Shown: positions 36,884-49,785 of the stretch, piece by piece
Position numbering within the stretch: the stretch's first letter is position 1
Layout of the letters: each line of letters starts with the position of its first letter
Assembly: GCF_014898055.3 (NCBI RefSeq)
Contig: NW_023601433.1
Coordinates: 17,780,141 to 17,844,140, forward strand
DNA: 64,000 nt
DNA from: Talpa occidentalis
Taxonomy: Eukaryota; Chordata; Mammalia; Eulipotyphla; Talpidae
Direction: 5' to 3'
Translations under genes and position numbers: made by a program
The notes under the pieces: generated by a model
The model's database searches: none
Seen by the model: the letters and a program-made list of their open reading frames with translations, nothing else
What the model was told of the DNA's origin: nothing

Positions 36884-37599
36884 AAAAGATTCTTATTCAA
36901 TAATTCAGAAATGAGAGACATAATATTTTGTCCACCATTCAACTGAATTAAAGAAACTTTAAAGTTATGTAATCTTTGTTCTTCTTGTTTTAAAACACCT
37001 TTTGAAAGTGAACTTTGCTTCTGCAGTTAAATTTTTGTTACACAAAAATCTATAAACACAAAATCAAAGCTGAACAAATACTTGGCAATGACAAACAACA
37101 AAATCAGGCCAATTCTGGAGCTGGAAGGGGAAGCAATACAGAGTATTACCTTACCCTAGTGTTTTTTTAACTGACATCAATTCATGTTAGCAGAAAATAT
37201 TTTGAAAATATTTGAAAAAAACTTTTTTTTTCATTTTTTTCAAAATGAAATCTTACTGGAAAGATATAGAAAACAGATGAAAAGAAAACTGGTCTCACCT
37301 CACTGCTCCTAACAGTGGCCTTGCAAGTACTTTTACACTACACACAGCACTAAAGGCTGAAGTCTGAGAGCAGTAGAGACCCATTTAACAACTATAGTTT
37401 CAAATAAACCTTCCTATGTTTAACTTAAAAGCGTTGCTGCAGATCTCTCCAACTATAATTAAGTGGCAAATAATCAGTATATACACTGTAACAGTAATAA
37501 GTTGCCTTCTTACTTATTATCAATTAAATGTTAATGCTCAAATCTAAAGCCAACCCTTTAATTTGTACATTAAGTCTCAATACAGCTCCAGCAAGTGCC

Positions 37600-38750
37600 C
37601 CTCTACAATTTTTTCACTCTACTGAACTGTTTCCATCTGTATACAATATGCTTCAGTAGCTCCAGTCTTTTCAAAAAAACAAAACCCTTTCCTTTAACAC
37701 ACAACCTACCCTCTCCAGCTCTCTTTCATAGCAAAACTACTCTTCACTTATTCACTTCCTGGTTACCAACTCTCTTAAATCCACTGCAATCAGAAGTATT
37801 TTCCCAAAGCCACTGAAACTGCTCTCAAGGTTAGTGTTCTTTGGGTCACCAGTACTCAGATTATTCAATCAACTGATAGAACTAGACAAGTAGTCACTTA
37901 TTCTGTAAACACATTTTTTTCACTTAGCTTCTAGGACATACCTTCTCTCTGGGTTTTCTACCTATTCCACTGGCTCCTCCCCCTCAATCTCCTTTGCTGA
38001 AACCTTGATTTCTAAGTATCAAAGTACCACAGATCAATCCTCAGCTATCTCTTTCTTTACTCTCTGAAGGAATGGGCAAATTTCCTGCTGATCAAATCTG
38101 ACCACACCCATGCCTTTACACAATATCTAGGGCTACCATGTGTACTACACATTGGCAAGAGTTGAGTATTTACAAGACTCACCATGGCTGCAAAGGCAAA
38201 ATGTTATCTAGTCCTTTACTGTTAGCCTGTAGACCCTTGATGCTTACTCATTTTTTTAGTCTGGATGAAATATTACATAATTTAGTCTCATGATTTTTTT
38301 TTTTTTTTTTAAGATTTATTTTTATTTATACAAGAGCTGGGGTACAGGCCAGAGTCATGGGAGGGTGAGAGACAGAGCAGGGAGCAGAACAGGTAGATGG
38401 ACCAAAAGCACTGCTGAGGGAAGCAGCGGGCAAGGCAGGAGAGGTCTGCCTCACCATGTGGGATTCTCCCTGGCCGGCCAGGAATCGAACTGGCGCTGCG
38501 GAGGCTGCAGACGGCTTCACAGCGCTGCGCTCAACCCGCTCCGCCACCAGGGAGGCCCGTCTCATGATTTTAAATGCACTTTATCTGCTGAAGACACCGG
38601 ACAATATCTTCCTTAGACTTCAGGCACACATCTGTACACTCAACATCTGGTGCCTAAATAGGATCCTCACATGTAAGACAGTCCCCAAACGAAACTTCTG
38701 ATTCTCGTTATGTACCAAACCTTTTGTTCTATAGTGTTCATCTCAATAAA
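37600..38750. mobile_element. Ancient interspersed repeat, family not named, split by a SINE
   Basis: Phrases such as CTGGGTTTTCTACCTATTCC, AATCTCCTTTGCTGAAACCT and TTTAAATGCACTTTATCTGC recall a widespread old mammalian repeat, but I cannot name it with confidence. The SINE at 38298 interrupts it. Confidence 0.4.
38298..38558 (-). mobile_element. tRNA-derived SINE, intermediate type
   Basis: Reverse orientation. 13-bp duplication GTCTCATGATTTT at 38285-38297 and 38559-38571. The head mixes features of old (CTGTGAAGCCGTCTGCAG) and young (TTGAGCGC) types. Confidence 0.92.
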
Positions 38751-39629
38751 TGACAAATTCAGCTTACAAAAACTAAAAATTTTATTTTAATATTGTAAAA
38801 TCACACTCCCCCTTAATATTTTCTTATCTTTTTACAGATGTTGAAAATGCATTAAATTATACCTATCAGCTTAATTAGGTGATTATTACAGGTAGTTACA
38901 CTATTTTCTAAAATATATGTATGAGGTATAACTACCTGCTTTTATTAAAGACTTTAAGTTAAATAAACTTGACTTAAGCAGTCTTTTCAGAAATGTAACC
39001 AAAGTATACAATTACCAGTATCAGATGTTTAGGGCAACTGCCATCTTAAAAGTGTTACATGTTAAATGGATTAAAGCATTTAACAGACCAACAATTGCCA
39101 CAGGCAGGAAAACAGCCCATGTCAACCCAAAATAACCCATTCACATCCAGGTTAACAAATGAGTGCTAACGTAAAACAGCTCACCTCATCATAACCGATA
39201 CCTAAAATTTTTTGATGCAACCAAAGCAGTAAATGAGACATCTCCTCAGAAAACAGAGGTTTGGAAAAATCTTTACTATACTGCACATATATTTCCATGG
39301 TCTCAATCAAAGGGTATTTCTCAAAGTTCTCTAGTGCAATCCCTAGTGCCAAAATGTCACTTGTCCTGAGTATTACTGACAACTAACTCCAAAAAGATTA
39401 TACTCAGTGCCAAAATACTTGTCCCCCAAGCCCCCCAATAAAGAGAAGGCTACTTCTCCAAACTTAAAGGCCCCATGGCCCCATAGCATCCAAGTTTTCA
39501 GTTATTTTTTTTTAAAGTTTTAAATAAAAATTAATTTTTCTAAGGTTTGTAATGAATGTCTACTCCAGACTTTGTGCTACTAAGGGATTAGTGGGATTCT
39601 TAGTTCCTCTATTCCATTACAACTCCGGC

Positions 39630-39835
39630 ACAAAACAGTAGTTGTCAAACGTTCTTGTGAGCCACAGGACTTAAGAAGTGTATTTTAAAAAGTGCAGTGC
39701 AGACTTCCAGGTCTTATCACCCAGAGGCTGATGATTCCACCGTACCTAAGAAGAACTGAAAGGCATTATTAAACACCCCAAGTAATTCTGAAGGAGCAAG
39801 TGGCACATGAACTATACTTTGAGAAACAATATTAC
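39630..39835 (+). mobile_element. MER5A-like hAT element, diverged
   Basis: GTAGTTGTCAAACGTTCTTG at the start, ACCCCAAGTAATTCTGAAGG near the end and CTTTGAGAAACAATATTACA at the end fit MER5A. Confidence 0.55.
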
Positions 39836-39848
39836 ATGGTTCTGACCA

Positions 39849-39877
39849 TGAGGGGGTGTGTGTGTGTGGGGGGGGGG
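39849..39877. repeat. (GT)n followed by a poly-G run
   Basis: GTGTGTGTGTG runs directly into about ten G. Low-complexity; probably variable in length. Confidence 0.85.
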
Positions 39878-40425
39878 GCAGCAGGGAGACAAAGTCAGCC
39901 AATTTCTCTGAAATTTACTAAAGTGTTTGTTGATTATAAAAAGAAAATCTCTACAAGCCCAAAATACCTGAAACAGATTTATTCTTTCAGATTAGCTATC
40001 GAAGGAATGATTTATGAGGAACAAAGCATTTGAACAAGCTGCTGCTGTTCAAAATGGTAAGAACTACAAATGTCATGCAATCCTTCTGACTGTTCCATTT
40101 CAAATTATTTAATATATTATTACTACTCTCTTAGTAGTTATTCTAAATCACACATTTTATGTATCGTTTTCAAGCCACCTAACTGATAAAAGCGGAGATA
40201 TCTGATAAAAAGGCGGAGCAAATGAGACGCAATGTGCCTGAAATGATCAAGGAACTTCAAGGAGGTCAGTGTGGCTAAAATTCAGCAAATGTCTAGAGAA
40301 CTAAGATCAGAGAGGTAACATGGGGAGTAACAAATTACACAGGGTCTGCAGACCACTCGAAGGACATGGGCTTTGAGCACAGGAACAATTTAATATGATT
40401 ACGTCATTGAAAATACACTGAAGAG

Positions 40426-40974
40426 GGCCTCCCTGGTGGTGCAGGGGGTTAAGCACCGCACTATGAAGAAATCCGCAGACTCTGCAGCACGAGTTCAATC
40501 CCCGGCCGGCCAAGGAGCAACCCACATGCTGCAGCAGACCTCTCCTGTCTTGCCCGCTGCTCCCCTCAGCAGTGTATTTCAGTCAGTCTGCCTGTTCTGT
40601 TCCCCGCTCTGTCTCTGGTGAATCCTCTCCCCCCTACCCCCTCAATATCTCTGGCCTGTGCCCCAGCTCTTGTATGCATAAATAAATCTTTTTTTTTTAA
40701 GGATTTATTTATTTATTTATACAAGCACTGGGTACAGTCAGAAACGCGGGAAGGTGAGAGAATTCACCAGAGCCAGAGCGGGGAGCAGAGCAGGCAGAAG
40801 GACCGAAGTACACTGCTGAGGGGAGCAGAGGGCGGCAGGAGAGGTCTGTGCGCCATGTGGGACCCTCCTCCGGTGGCCGGGGATCGAACCATGCTGCAGA
40901 GGCTGCGGGCAGCTTCGCAACCCAGCGCTCAACCGCTGCGCCACCGGGGAGGCCCTGCATAAATAAATCTTAAA
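40426..40974 (+). mobile_element. tRNA-derived SINE, older type, interrupted by another SINE
   Basis: Head at 40426; the body runs to the AATAAATCTT tail at 40690, resuming after the nested copy. The outer perfect duplication AAAATACACTGAAGAG lies at 40410-40425 and 40975-40990. Confidence 0.92.
40691..40955 (-). mobile_element. tRNA-derived SINE, young type, nested
   Basis: Inserted in reverse into the tail of the copy at 40426. The duplication TGCATAAATAAATCTT at 40675-40690 and 40956-40971 is itself SINE tail. Confidence 0.93.
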
Positions 40975-41189
40975 AAAATACACTGAAGAGTTGAAAGGCA
41001 GGAAAAGCAGAAAGATCATTTAGGAGCCTCAACATTGGGTTGAGCACTGGAAGGTTGTAGTTTCTCCTTAACAATATGCGGGAGACTGCAATAAGCAGGT
41101 GTGAGTGGGGGAAGAGGAACTCAGTTTGGGACACCACAAATCCATCACCATAATGACAGTGTTGCATGTGGGAACAGATGTGCTAGCTA

Positions 41190-41470
41190 GTCTAAACTGA
41201 GGGGTAGGAGAGTAAAGGAAGTAACTCCCAAATGGAAGCCTGAATAAAAAGAAGGAATTAACGAAGCAAAAGAGGCTGGAGGAGAGTGTGTTCTAGAAGG
41301 AAACAGCATGAGCGAAGCCCCCTAGCATGCCCCCCAAGTCCGAAGCACAAAGGATAGAAAGAGATATAACTAGCTGCACTTCATCTTAAGAGCAGGGGGA
41401 AGATGCTGAAAGATGTTTACATAAAGAATGAGCAAAATGCTTTTCTTAAAAAGCGGGTCTGACTGGAGTG
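41190..41470. mobile_element. L2-like remnant
   Basis: AGAGGCTGGAGGAGAGTGTG, AACAGCATGAGCGAAGCCCC and GCGGGTCTGACTGGAGTGCA are typical L2 3' phrases. Decayed. Confidence 0.4.
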
Positions 41471-41558
41471 CAAAGGAGGAGCTATGGAAAGGCAGCCGGC
41501 AAGGGCTCTGCTCTAGTGAGGGGAGAAGCTCAGGGTCTGAGCGAGAAAAACAAAGTTA

Positions 41559-41600
41559 CGATTCAAAAGCTATGTCAGAGATTCAAAAGCTATGTAAGAG
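41559..41600. repeat. Two-copy 20-bp tandem repeat
   Basis: GATTCAAAAGCTATGT occurs twice at a 20-bp spacing, separated by CAGA in the first link. Confidence 0.85.
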
Positions 41601-42255
41601 ATCCAACAAATGCATGTAGGGGATAAGGGAGATTAACTGCATTAAGAGTCAAGAACCAAGGAAGGAAACAAGGATACAGGGAACTGAGGGCTCATAAAAG
41701 CAGTAAGTGGACAACCAGAATGTTTCACCCAAACCTCAATGGATCATTGCAGCCCACAGATACAAAAACTTGTAACATTACAAGTATTTTCTCATTCTGA
41801 ATTATTTGCATTAAAAATTTCATTTTCGCCAAACAGAAGCATAAAAATTATCAAATTACTAACACCCCACTTACATACTTTAAAACACAAAGAATACATA
41901 AGAATTTCTGGAGTATGAAATCAGTAATCTCCCATTTGGGGGAAGGGGGATCAGAAACTGGTATTTGACCACAGATCAAGTTTAAAATGTTTAATACTCA
42001 GCATTTTGAGTCACAATGAATACAAATATAATATTTGGTGGATAGCTGAAGACTTAATCAAGTGGAAGTTGTACTGACAAATGGTACAAACCAACCACTT
42101 TGTATATAAACAAAACTGATCTTTACAGTTCATACAGGAAATAAAACCTTAGGATTCTGATTTTTCAGTCATGAAAATTGTGGATCTTATTTCTCAATTT
42201 AAACTTAATAAATGCAGAGAAAATGACCACACTTGTTTTATCCTTTAAAAATCTT

Positions 42256-42452
42256 TTTTTTTTTTTTTTAAAGATTTTTATTTATTTATGCATGAAAGAG
42301 CTGGGGCACAGGCCAGAGATGCTGAGGGTGGGGAGAGGGTGTGATGGTGAGAGGAGTTACCAGAGACAGAGTGGGGAACAGAACAGGCAGACTGACTGAA
42401 ATACACTGCTGAGGGGAGCAGCGGGCCAAACAGGAGAGGTCTGGCTTAGCAG
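42256..42452 (-). mobile_element. tRNA-derived SINE, 5'-truncated (head missing)
   Basis: Reverse orientation. It has the tail and body, but stops before the tRNA-like head. The 10-bp duplication TAAAAATCTT at 42246-42255 and 42453-42462 shows truncation on insertion. Confidence 0.88.
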
Positions 42453-42864
42453 TAAAAATCTTAAATGAATATTGATAGGAAATATTTCAAAGGTCACACA
42501 GAAAAGAAACCAAACATTCTATACTACACTTCTAGCAGGGAGTTGTAGTTACCATGGAATGGAAGGACATATGACAAATATATGAAAGCACGCACACATA
42601 AAATCAGAAGGTTCTCATCTGGAACACACCTCAAGCCATTTATTTGGAAAGGATCTTGGAGATAATCAAGTTCAACCTTGTTGAGAAAAGGGAAATAATT
42701 TTTTACTTAAACTATCAGAGTTACATGATTTGCCCTGGATAAAAAGCCATTAACTAGCAAAACAAATATTACAACATTCACATCAAGGCTGGTGCTCTTC
42801 CCGTTTTACTTTTTCTCACCTTAATTCTTGTTACCAATAACCTGTCTCTACATTTGCTTCAATG

Positions 42865-43830
42865 ATGTCTATAAAAAATAAAAGCAAACAAGCAAAAATA
42901 AATGAGATTACACCAAATTAAAATGAAGACACTCTACAGAATGGAAAATATTTGCACATCATACATCTGACAAGGGGTTAATTTCCAAGATCTACAAAGA
43001 ACTCATACAAGTCAACAAGAAGACGAATAACCTAACCCCTCTCGCCCCCCCCCACCAAAAGCCCCTCATGACTTAGCACCAGGGAAGCAAATCAAAACCA
43101 CAAAATACCACTTTGCACACCCGTGAGAATGCTCCTTATGAAAAAGATCTGAAACAGGTGTTGGTGAGGAGCGCGTGGATAAAAAGGAATCCCTGTACAG
43201 TGATAGTGCCCGTAGGAATGTAGACAGGTCCAACCACTATTGAGAACAGTATGCAGGTTTCTCAAAATAGTAAAAGGAGACCACAACCACAAGATCCAGG
43301 AATTTCACTCCTAGGTAACTACCTGAAGAATACAAAAACACTAAATCAAAGGGACGCATGTACTCCTATGTTTATTGCAGCACTATTTGCAACCTAAGCG
43401 CCCAAGCCCAGGTGAGTGGATAAAGAATACGGTATCACCATGGACAGATGGTGTGGCATGCACAACATGGATGGAAATGGAGAAAATTATGCTAAGTAAA
43501 ATAAGTCAGAGAGAGACAAGTATTAGATGATTTCATTCATATGGAATATGAAGAAACAAAACAATGAAACAGACAAAACGAAACCAAAACAAACCCTGGA
43601 AATCTGACTGCATGACTGAGACCACCAGAAGGGCAGGGTGGAGGAGAGGGTAGAGAGAGTAAGTTGGGGAGGGATTTCCAACTATGGTGGAGGAATATGG
43701 GTGCTCTGGCAGAGGGTGTGTGTGGTAACATCCATTTGAAGACGTGTAAACCTATTATCTCTAAATTATATACAGTGTTGTTAATCAACATACCTCAATA
43801 AATACAACTAAAAAACATTTTAAACAAAAA
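42865..43830 (+). mobile_element. L1 fragment, plus strand
   Basis: ORF2 phrases in order: GGGGTTAATTTCCAAGATCT, GAGGAGCGCGTGGATAAAAA, TACTCCTATGTTTATTGCAG, GATGGAAATGGAGAAAATTA. The 3' UTR ends ACCTCAATAAATACAACTAA. Broken by stops. Confidence 0.85.
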
Positions 43831-46800
43831 ACAATCTATTTGCATACCATCCTAAAAGATACAAATATTCAAACACAAAAAGGAACTTTCTTAGAGACAA
43901 TTAGAATCCAGTCACTATTCAGACTTTTCACTTTATGACTCAACATTTTCATTTTGTAGATTTTAAATTTTATTTGATAAGTTTTCCTTAACATGATGCT
44001 TTGAAATGTGTACTAATAACCCAAAGGGCAATAAAGGCCTTCTGAAATAACACTGCACACAAAATAGAACTTTTTACATACGTGCCCCTGCCTTCCTCCA
44101 TTGATAGCAAGCCTAATGACAGTGAAAGGATTACAGAGGGGTAGTGTGTATTAGGTCATACAGAAGAGAGTGAATGGATAAACAAACAAAAACTTAAGTA
44201 CCAATGACCAGCAAGCTAAATCTCTCTTCCTAATCTTGATCAACTCTGCATCTATATCGAGGAAAATCCATCATATATTCCACCCCAATACCTACAAAAA
44301 TTTATCAAGTGTTTTGTTTAAAAAAAAAAAACCAGAAGATAACAAACTAGAACATTGAGGTGGGGGAAAAAAAAATGGAAAGGTGAAAAATAACATGATT
44401 AAAAAAAAAAAAGAAACACCTCACACAAAAAAGAAGAATCCTTTTAAAGTACTACTTACCTTTAAGAGGCTCCAATGTCAATTCTCAAAACATCTACTAC
44501 TCTTTGAGAAAACCATTTCTGAGTCTATTATTGACTCAAATAACATAATTCTTTGAATCATTAAAGATGGGTTGACTATTTAAACAATAATTCAATTAAA
44601 TTACTGGAAATAAGGCTGAAAGCCAAGGTGGCTAACACCATTTCAGATCAAAATAAAACCAAAATGAGATAGAGAAATTAAGAATAATCTACTACTGTAG
44701 CTCTTGGATTTTCAACAAGTTTTAAATGCAGCCCTGAAAGACGAAGTCATTGCTAAACTAGAATACCTCACATACTTTCCATGAATTTACTCTTAAAGTC
44801 AGTTTTTCTTTCAAAATGCCTAAGCGCAACCAAGTTATAGCTGCATTTTTCCCCCCAAGCCAAAATGATCTCCAGTTAACATTACATTCATTTTTAGGAA
44901 TAACCTCACAACACAATGAATCACTAAAAATAATTAGAGGAGTGATTCTCAAGGGTGATGGAAATAAAGCACCACATGTGAGGATTTCCAGGGAAATTCT
45001 TAATTTCACTAAGTTCAAAAAACCTTATCGCTATATTTGGAAAAGAGACTAACACCACCACCACCAGTTATTCTTCTTAATAAACTAGAAGTCTAGCTAA
45101 AATCTCTTTAGCTAGTGGGATATGAATTTAAGACTGAGAAACGATGACTCACGAAAAGTAAAAAACTAGTAAAAATGATTGAATTTAAAACATAATTTTA
45201 CTTTTTCCAAATTACATATATTACAGGATTATAATAAAGCAAGTGATACTAGTCTACCAGTCAAGGCTACTTACAGGATTGGTAATGTGTTGGAAATATA
45301 TTGCCAATAATGTACATTATTTTTAAAAATTCTGTAACTCGTTGTTTATATATTTTCCAGGAAGTCAGAATTAAAGTCGGAATTGTTTGCTTCCTTCATA
45401 AACAGTAAAAAGCAACTTCAACCAATACAGAGATTCTAGTAAATGAATAAATTCTTATCTTACTGTTAACTATACCTACAATTAACATTCAATTGAAATT
45501 AATTTTCTGACATGTCAAATAGCATGCAAGACATTTATTTCACATTACTGACCAGTGATAAAATAAAACTGCATTGTGTCAGACCCTAATACAGTAAAAA
45601 TTATAAGTGTCTTCTGAGGGCTCACAGTATAGCAGGTAAAATCATGTATGTGAACAATCACAATTCACTGTGAAAGGAATCAACAGAAATAGGTTTAAGA
45701 AAGACTTCATACAATTGATATCTTTAAGAATTAAAGAGATTCGTGGGGGTGTGGGGAGGGAAAGGTGGTATAGGAGTAGAGGGAAAACAGTTTTGACCAA
45801 GGAAACATAAGAAGACAAGTGTTTGATATTCTAAGACTGGTTAAGTGGTTTCATATGCCTGTGGCTTAGAGAAGAGAGAATAGTTGAGCAAAAAGAAGCT
45901 TGGGCTCCTGGAAATGCAGAATCAAAAAAGTTTTAATTCCTCAAGTTTTCAAGGTGTATTTGTAAGCCAAAAATATCAATTAAAATCAAGTAAAATGTGA
46001 AAGGTTTTCAGCCAGAAAGCTGGCATGAATATAAGTGTTTTCATTTTCGTGTCCTCTGTGTACACCAGATATGAAGATTTCTCAGAAAATTATATAAGGA
46101 AGTAGGTGGAAAACATTCAGATAATTATGTTGTCAATGCAACAGTGAAAACCTATAAAATTTAGGCTTTAACAGTTAACAAAGAGAATGTTTTAAAATGT
46201 TTTGCTGAGCAGGAATAAAGAAGAGGTCTGTTGAAAGGATACTGGAGTAATTAAATCCATTTTAGGAAGTTATCTATGGATGATCATATGGAACACACCT
46301 CTTGTGGATGAAGATGTGCAGACCTGGCAATCAAAGGACAGGATTTGAAGAATGAGAAGCAACAAGGACAGAAGTCCTCAGGGAGTACTAACTTTTCAGG
46401 GACAGATACATGAGACTATGAAATTGAAACAATAGCACAGAAAGGAAAACCAACATTATGAAATATCAAATAACTCTAAATACAAAAGGAGAAATCACTT
46501 CAAGGGAATTAAGTTAAAGAATGAAAGGTTTCTTGGTTCGAGGAGCGTGTTCCTAGATCCACTGAGGAAACCAGTAACCATTTAAGAAAATCACTAACCA
46601 ACTTGCTTTCCAATTTCAATCTCATGTACTTTATACATTCAACATGGAAGTGGATTCCCAGTCTCCAGCCCCCAACCCTTCACCTGGGGGGTGGGGGGAG
46701 AATGGGGAGAGAGATGCAATTCTGAGTTTACTTCCTGTCTCTAGACTTTTTTTACATTTCAAAAATCTGTACATAGGGGCAATATATACTTATATTTATG

Positions 46801-49345
46801 GCACATAATATGTAATGGAAAGCAACGCAAGTAAAATGTGAAAGGTTTTCAGCGCACTTGGTAACCAAGATAATTAGTAACTGCAAAAAAAAAAGGTATC
46901 TCAGTAGTAAATAGGTAAGAAGCTTAACAGCAAAACAGCAAATAGCTACATTTAAATTAACTGGAGAACTTGAATTTCTTAGTTTGTCTAACTACATTAT
47001 AAATGTCCAATTGGCAGAAGTGGTTACCATATCTGACGGCTCATACACTGAATATTTTTAACTATACAAACATTCTGTTGTACAGTATAGCTCACCCAGT
47101 ATCTCATTTACAAATAATTACAAACAGCAAACACCCAAGGAACTCACTAACAAGAGCCACACCAAACTCAAACAGAAAAACTGAGGAAAGGTACTTGAGA
47201 TAGAAAAACTGAAAATATACTGAAAAATCCCATTTTCTATTGAATCAGATTCATAAAATTACAAGATGTCCAAAGGGGAAAAAAAAAAAAAAAAGTACAG
47301 GAAGTCCAAAATAAAGCCTTCAGTAAGTAGATGGAATGAAGCCCACCTTTTAGTATAATCAGTGCACTGGAAGAAGATGCCAGGGTATTAGGTATTCTCA
47401 CTCAAAACAGTATTCAAATATCTACTATTTACCAGGTGAAATAAGTAGAACAGAACCAAAAGACATAGAGGAAAGGAGTCAAAAACAATTTTAAAATGAG
47501 GGGGAAGGTACCAGGAAGAGAAGTGGGGTGGGGCGACGTTTTCTACCAGCTACTAACTTCAAGAAAAAAGACCTACCCTTAACATCCTTGCAAAAAGAGA
47601 GATTTAAAAATATACAGAGCACCTTTCAAGATGGATGGTAGGAGAGTAAAGCAAGAGACACGTCCACCATAATACCTGTAAGAACTCGGTCGATCACACT
47701 TCTCACCAATGAACAATCATCATCAGGATTTCTAATAGTCATGTATTACCTAATTAAAAAACTTGTTCTGACAGAGATCAATGTACCTAAGAGAAAAGTA
47801 TTTCAATTACAATACTTAACAATAATGAACGAAATATTCTAAAATAAGCAAAACTCAATTCCTAAAGGCGAATGAAATTCAAATTTAGCAAAAGAAAGTC
47901 AGTATTTTTGAGTAGTGATTTACAAAATCCATTTAGATTTTTAAAACACATTTCTAAATACTGAAATCACAGGTAGGCTTGAATGAAAATGAAATCATTC
48001 TATCACTGCATCAAAATGTATGCAGTAACAACCAAGCAGCAAAGTATAGAAAATGTACATGTTTAAATGTTATCACTAATTATTCCACTGAAGAATTTAG
48101 GTCCAAAAAAAGAATCCGATAAAAACCTCAAGTAAATGAAGTAAAAAAGAATTGTTTCTTTAAAAATACCAATCAAATGAGTTTGCTTCTTAAAAACGGA
48201 GGGTATCGGAGGCACGAAAAAGAGCTAAACTTGACAGATTTAATTATAAATTTTGTTTCGCACTGATAAATTATCTAATAAAATAATAATCAATGAGAAG
48301 GGAAAAGAAATCAACAGCCACAGGGAAAATGGGAAAAGTCAAAGTTATGACTCAATAAAGGCAACAAACCACCAGAAATTTTAAAGTAAAACTCAACCAC
48401 ATTTTTCAGAAGCAAGTAATTCCTATCTTATTTAAACTAAGAAAAGGTTTTTTTCCGTTTCAGCATCAAGAAATCTATTATAATTTATTACATTAATGAA
48501 CTAAGAAAAACCATATGACCATCTTTCTTAATCACAGGGGGAAAAGCGTAAGAATCAACATTTATGCCTGACAAACACTCCTGGCAAAATAGGAAAAGGA
48601 AGAAAGTGCCTTAACTTGGCAAACATCTACTAGAAAACTCAACGAAATATTCCTAAAGTGAAAGTTCTACAACTATGGCCACTGAAGTCAGGAACAAGGA
48701 TGCCCATCTCTGGCAAAAAGCTTCCACTTTAAAAAAAAAAAGGGGGGGGGGAGAGGGAATTATCCAAGCAAGAAACAGAAATACGCCCTAGATATTCTGT
48801 TAAGATCAAGACTTGTCCTGACAAGAAGCAGAATGTGCTATATATAGACTTATAACTTAGGTTTTTGATAAATGATGATTTTCTAACCCATGGAAACAGC
48901 AATTTCATATGCTCTGCACCATAACTTTACTATGGTGAGGAGCTGCTGTAGAAACATGCACTCTCTACCTTTCATAAATGTCACCCTTCTTACTTTAATA
49001 AGGTAGGAACCTTGATCATGTTTCCATTGTTATGAAAGTTTGTATTCTCTTCGGATACTTACTGATCTTATTAATAAAATTTAATAAACCTTTCTGTTTT
49101 TAAAATAGAAAACGTAAGATATTTTTAACTCGATCCATTCCACATTACCAAAGTAATTTTGAAATGGTTCCCATGTAGCAAAATTCCTAACAAGATTGTA
49201 ACAGCAATAAAGAGGTCATCCAGTAACAGACGTAAGACCAAACTCCCCATCCTCCATACCACCCCCTTTCTTTGGGATTCCCCCATGTTATGGGATTCAA
49301 GCTTGTTTCAACATTTCTAATCATTCTGATAGTAGAGTCTGTTGT
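43831..49345. other. Repeat-poor intronic stretch
   Basis: About 5.5 kb of AT-rich sequence with no transposable element, exon or conserved-looking motif that I recognise. It includes the 25-bp direct repeat at 45987/46828. Confidence 0.6.
45987..46852. repeat. Pair of identical 25-bp segments, 841 bp apart
   Basis: 45987-46011 and 46828-46852 are identical; both begin CAAGTAAAATGTGAAAGG. The flanking sequence is unrelated. Confidence 0.9.
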
Positions 49346-49785
49346 TCCCTCAAAATACTCACATCAAAAAAAGACACTTCTCCCAAGAAGATACGCAAAT
49401 GGCTAATAGGCATATGAAGAAATGTACATCACTTATTATCAGGGAAATGCAAATCAAAACCACAATGTGATACCACTTCACACCATATTAAATTAGAAAC
49501 AACAAATGCTGGAGAGGATGTGGTGAGAAAGGAAGCTTCTTGACACCACTGTAAACTAGTCCAGCCACTATGGAAAGCTGTGTAGAGGTTCCTCTAAACA
49601 CTAAAAATGGATCTACCATATGACCCAGTGATTCCATTCCTAGGAATCTACCCAAAGAGAACAAAAACACTAATCTGAAAGGTAACCTGTAGTCTATTTA
49701 CAACAGCCAAGATAAGGAAACAACTTAAATGCCCCAAAACATGTGAGTAGATCAAGAAGATGTGGTACATCTGAGGCACACAGCA
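49345..49785 (+). mobile_element. L1 fragment, plus strand
   Basis: ATGGCTAATAGGCATATGAA, GGAAATGCAAATCAAAACCA, CAAATGCTGGAGAGGATGTG and CTACCATATGACCCAGTGAT are classic ORF2 phrases in order. It stops at the TGTGGTACATCTGAG point. Confidence 0.85.
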
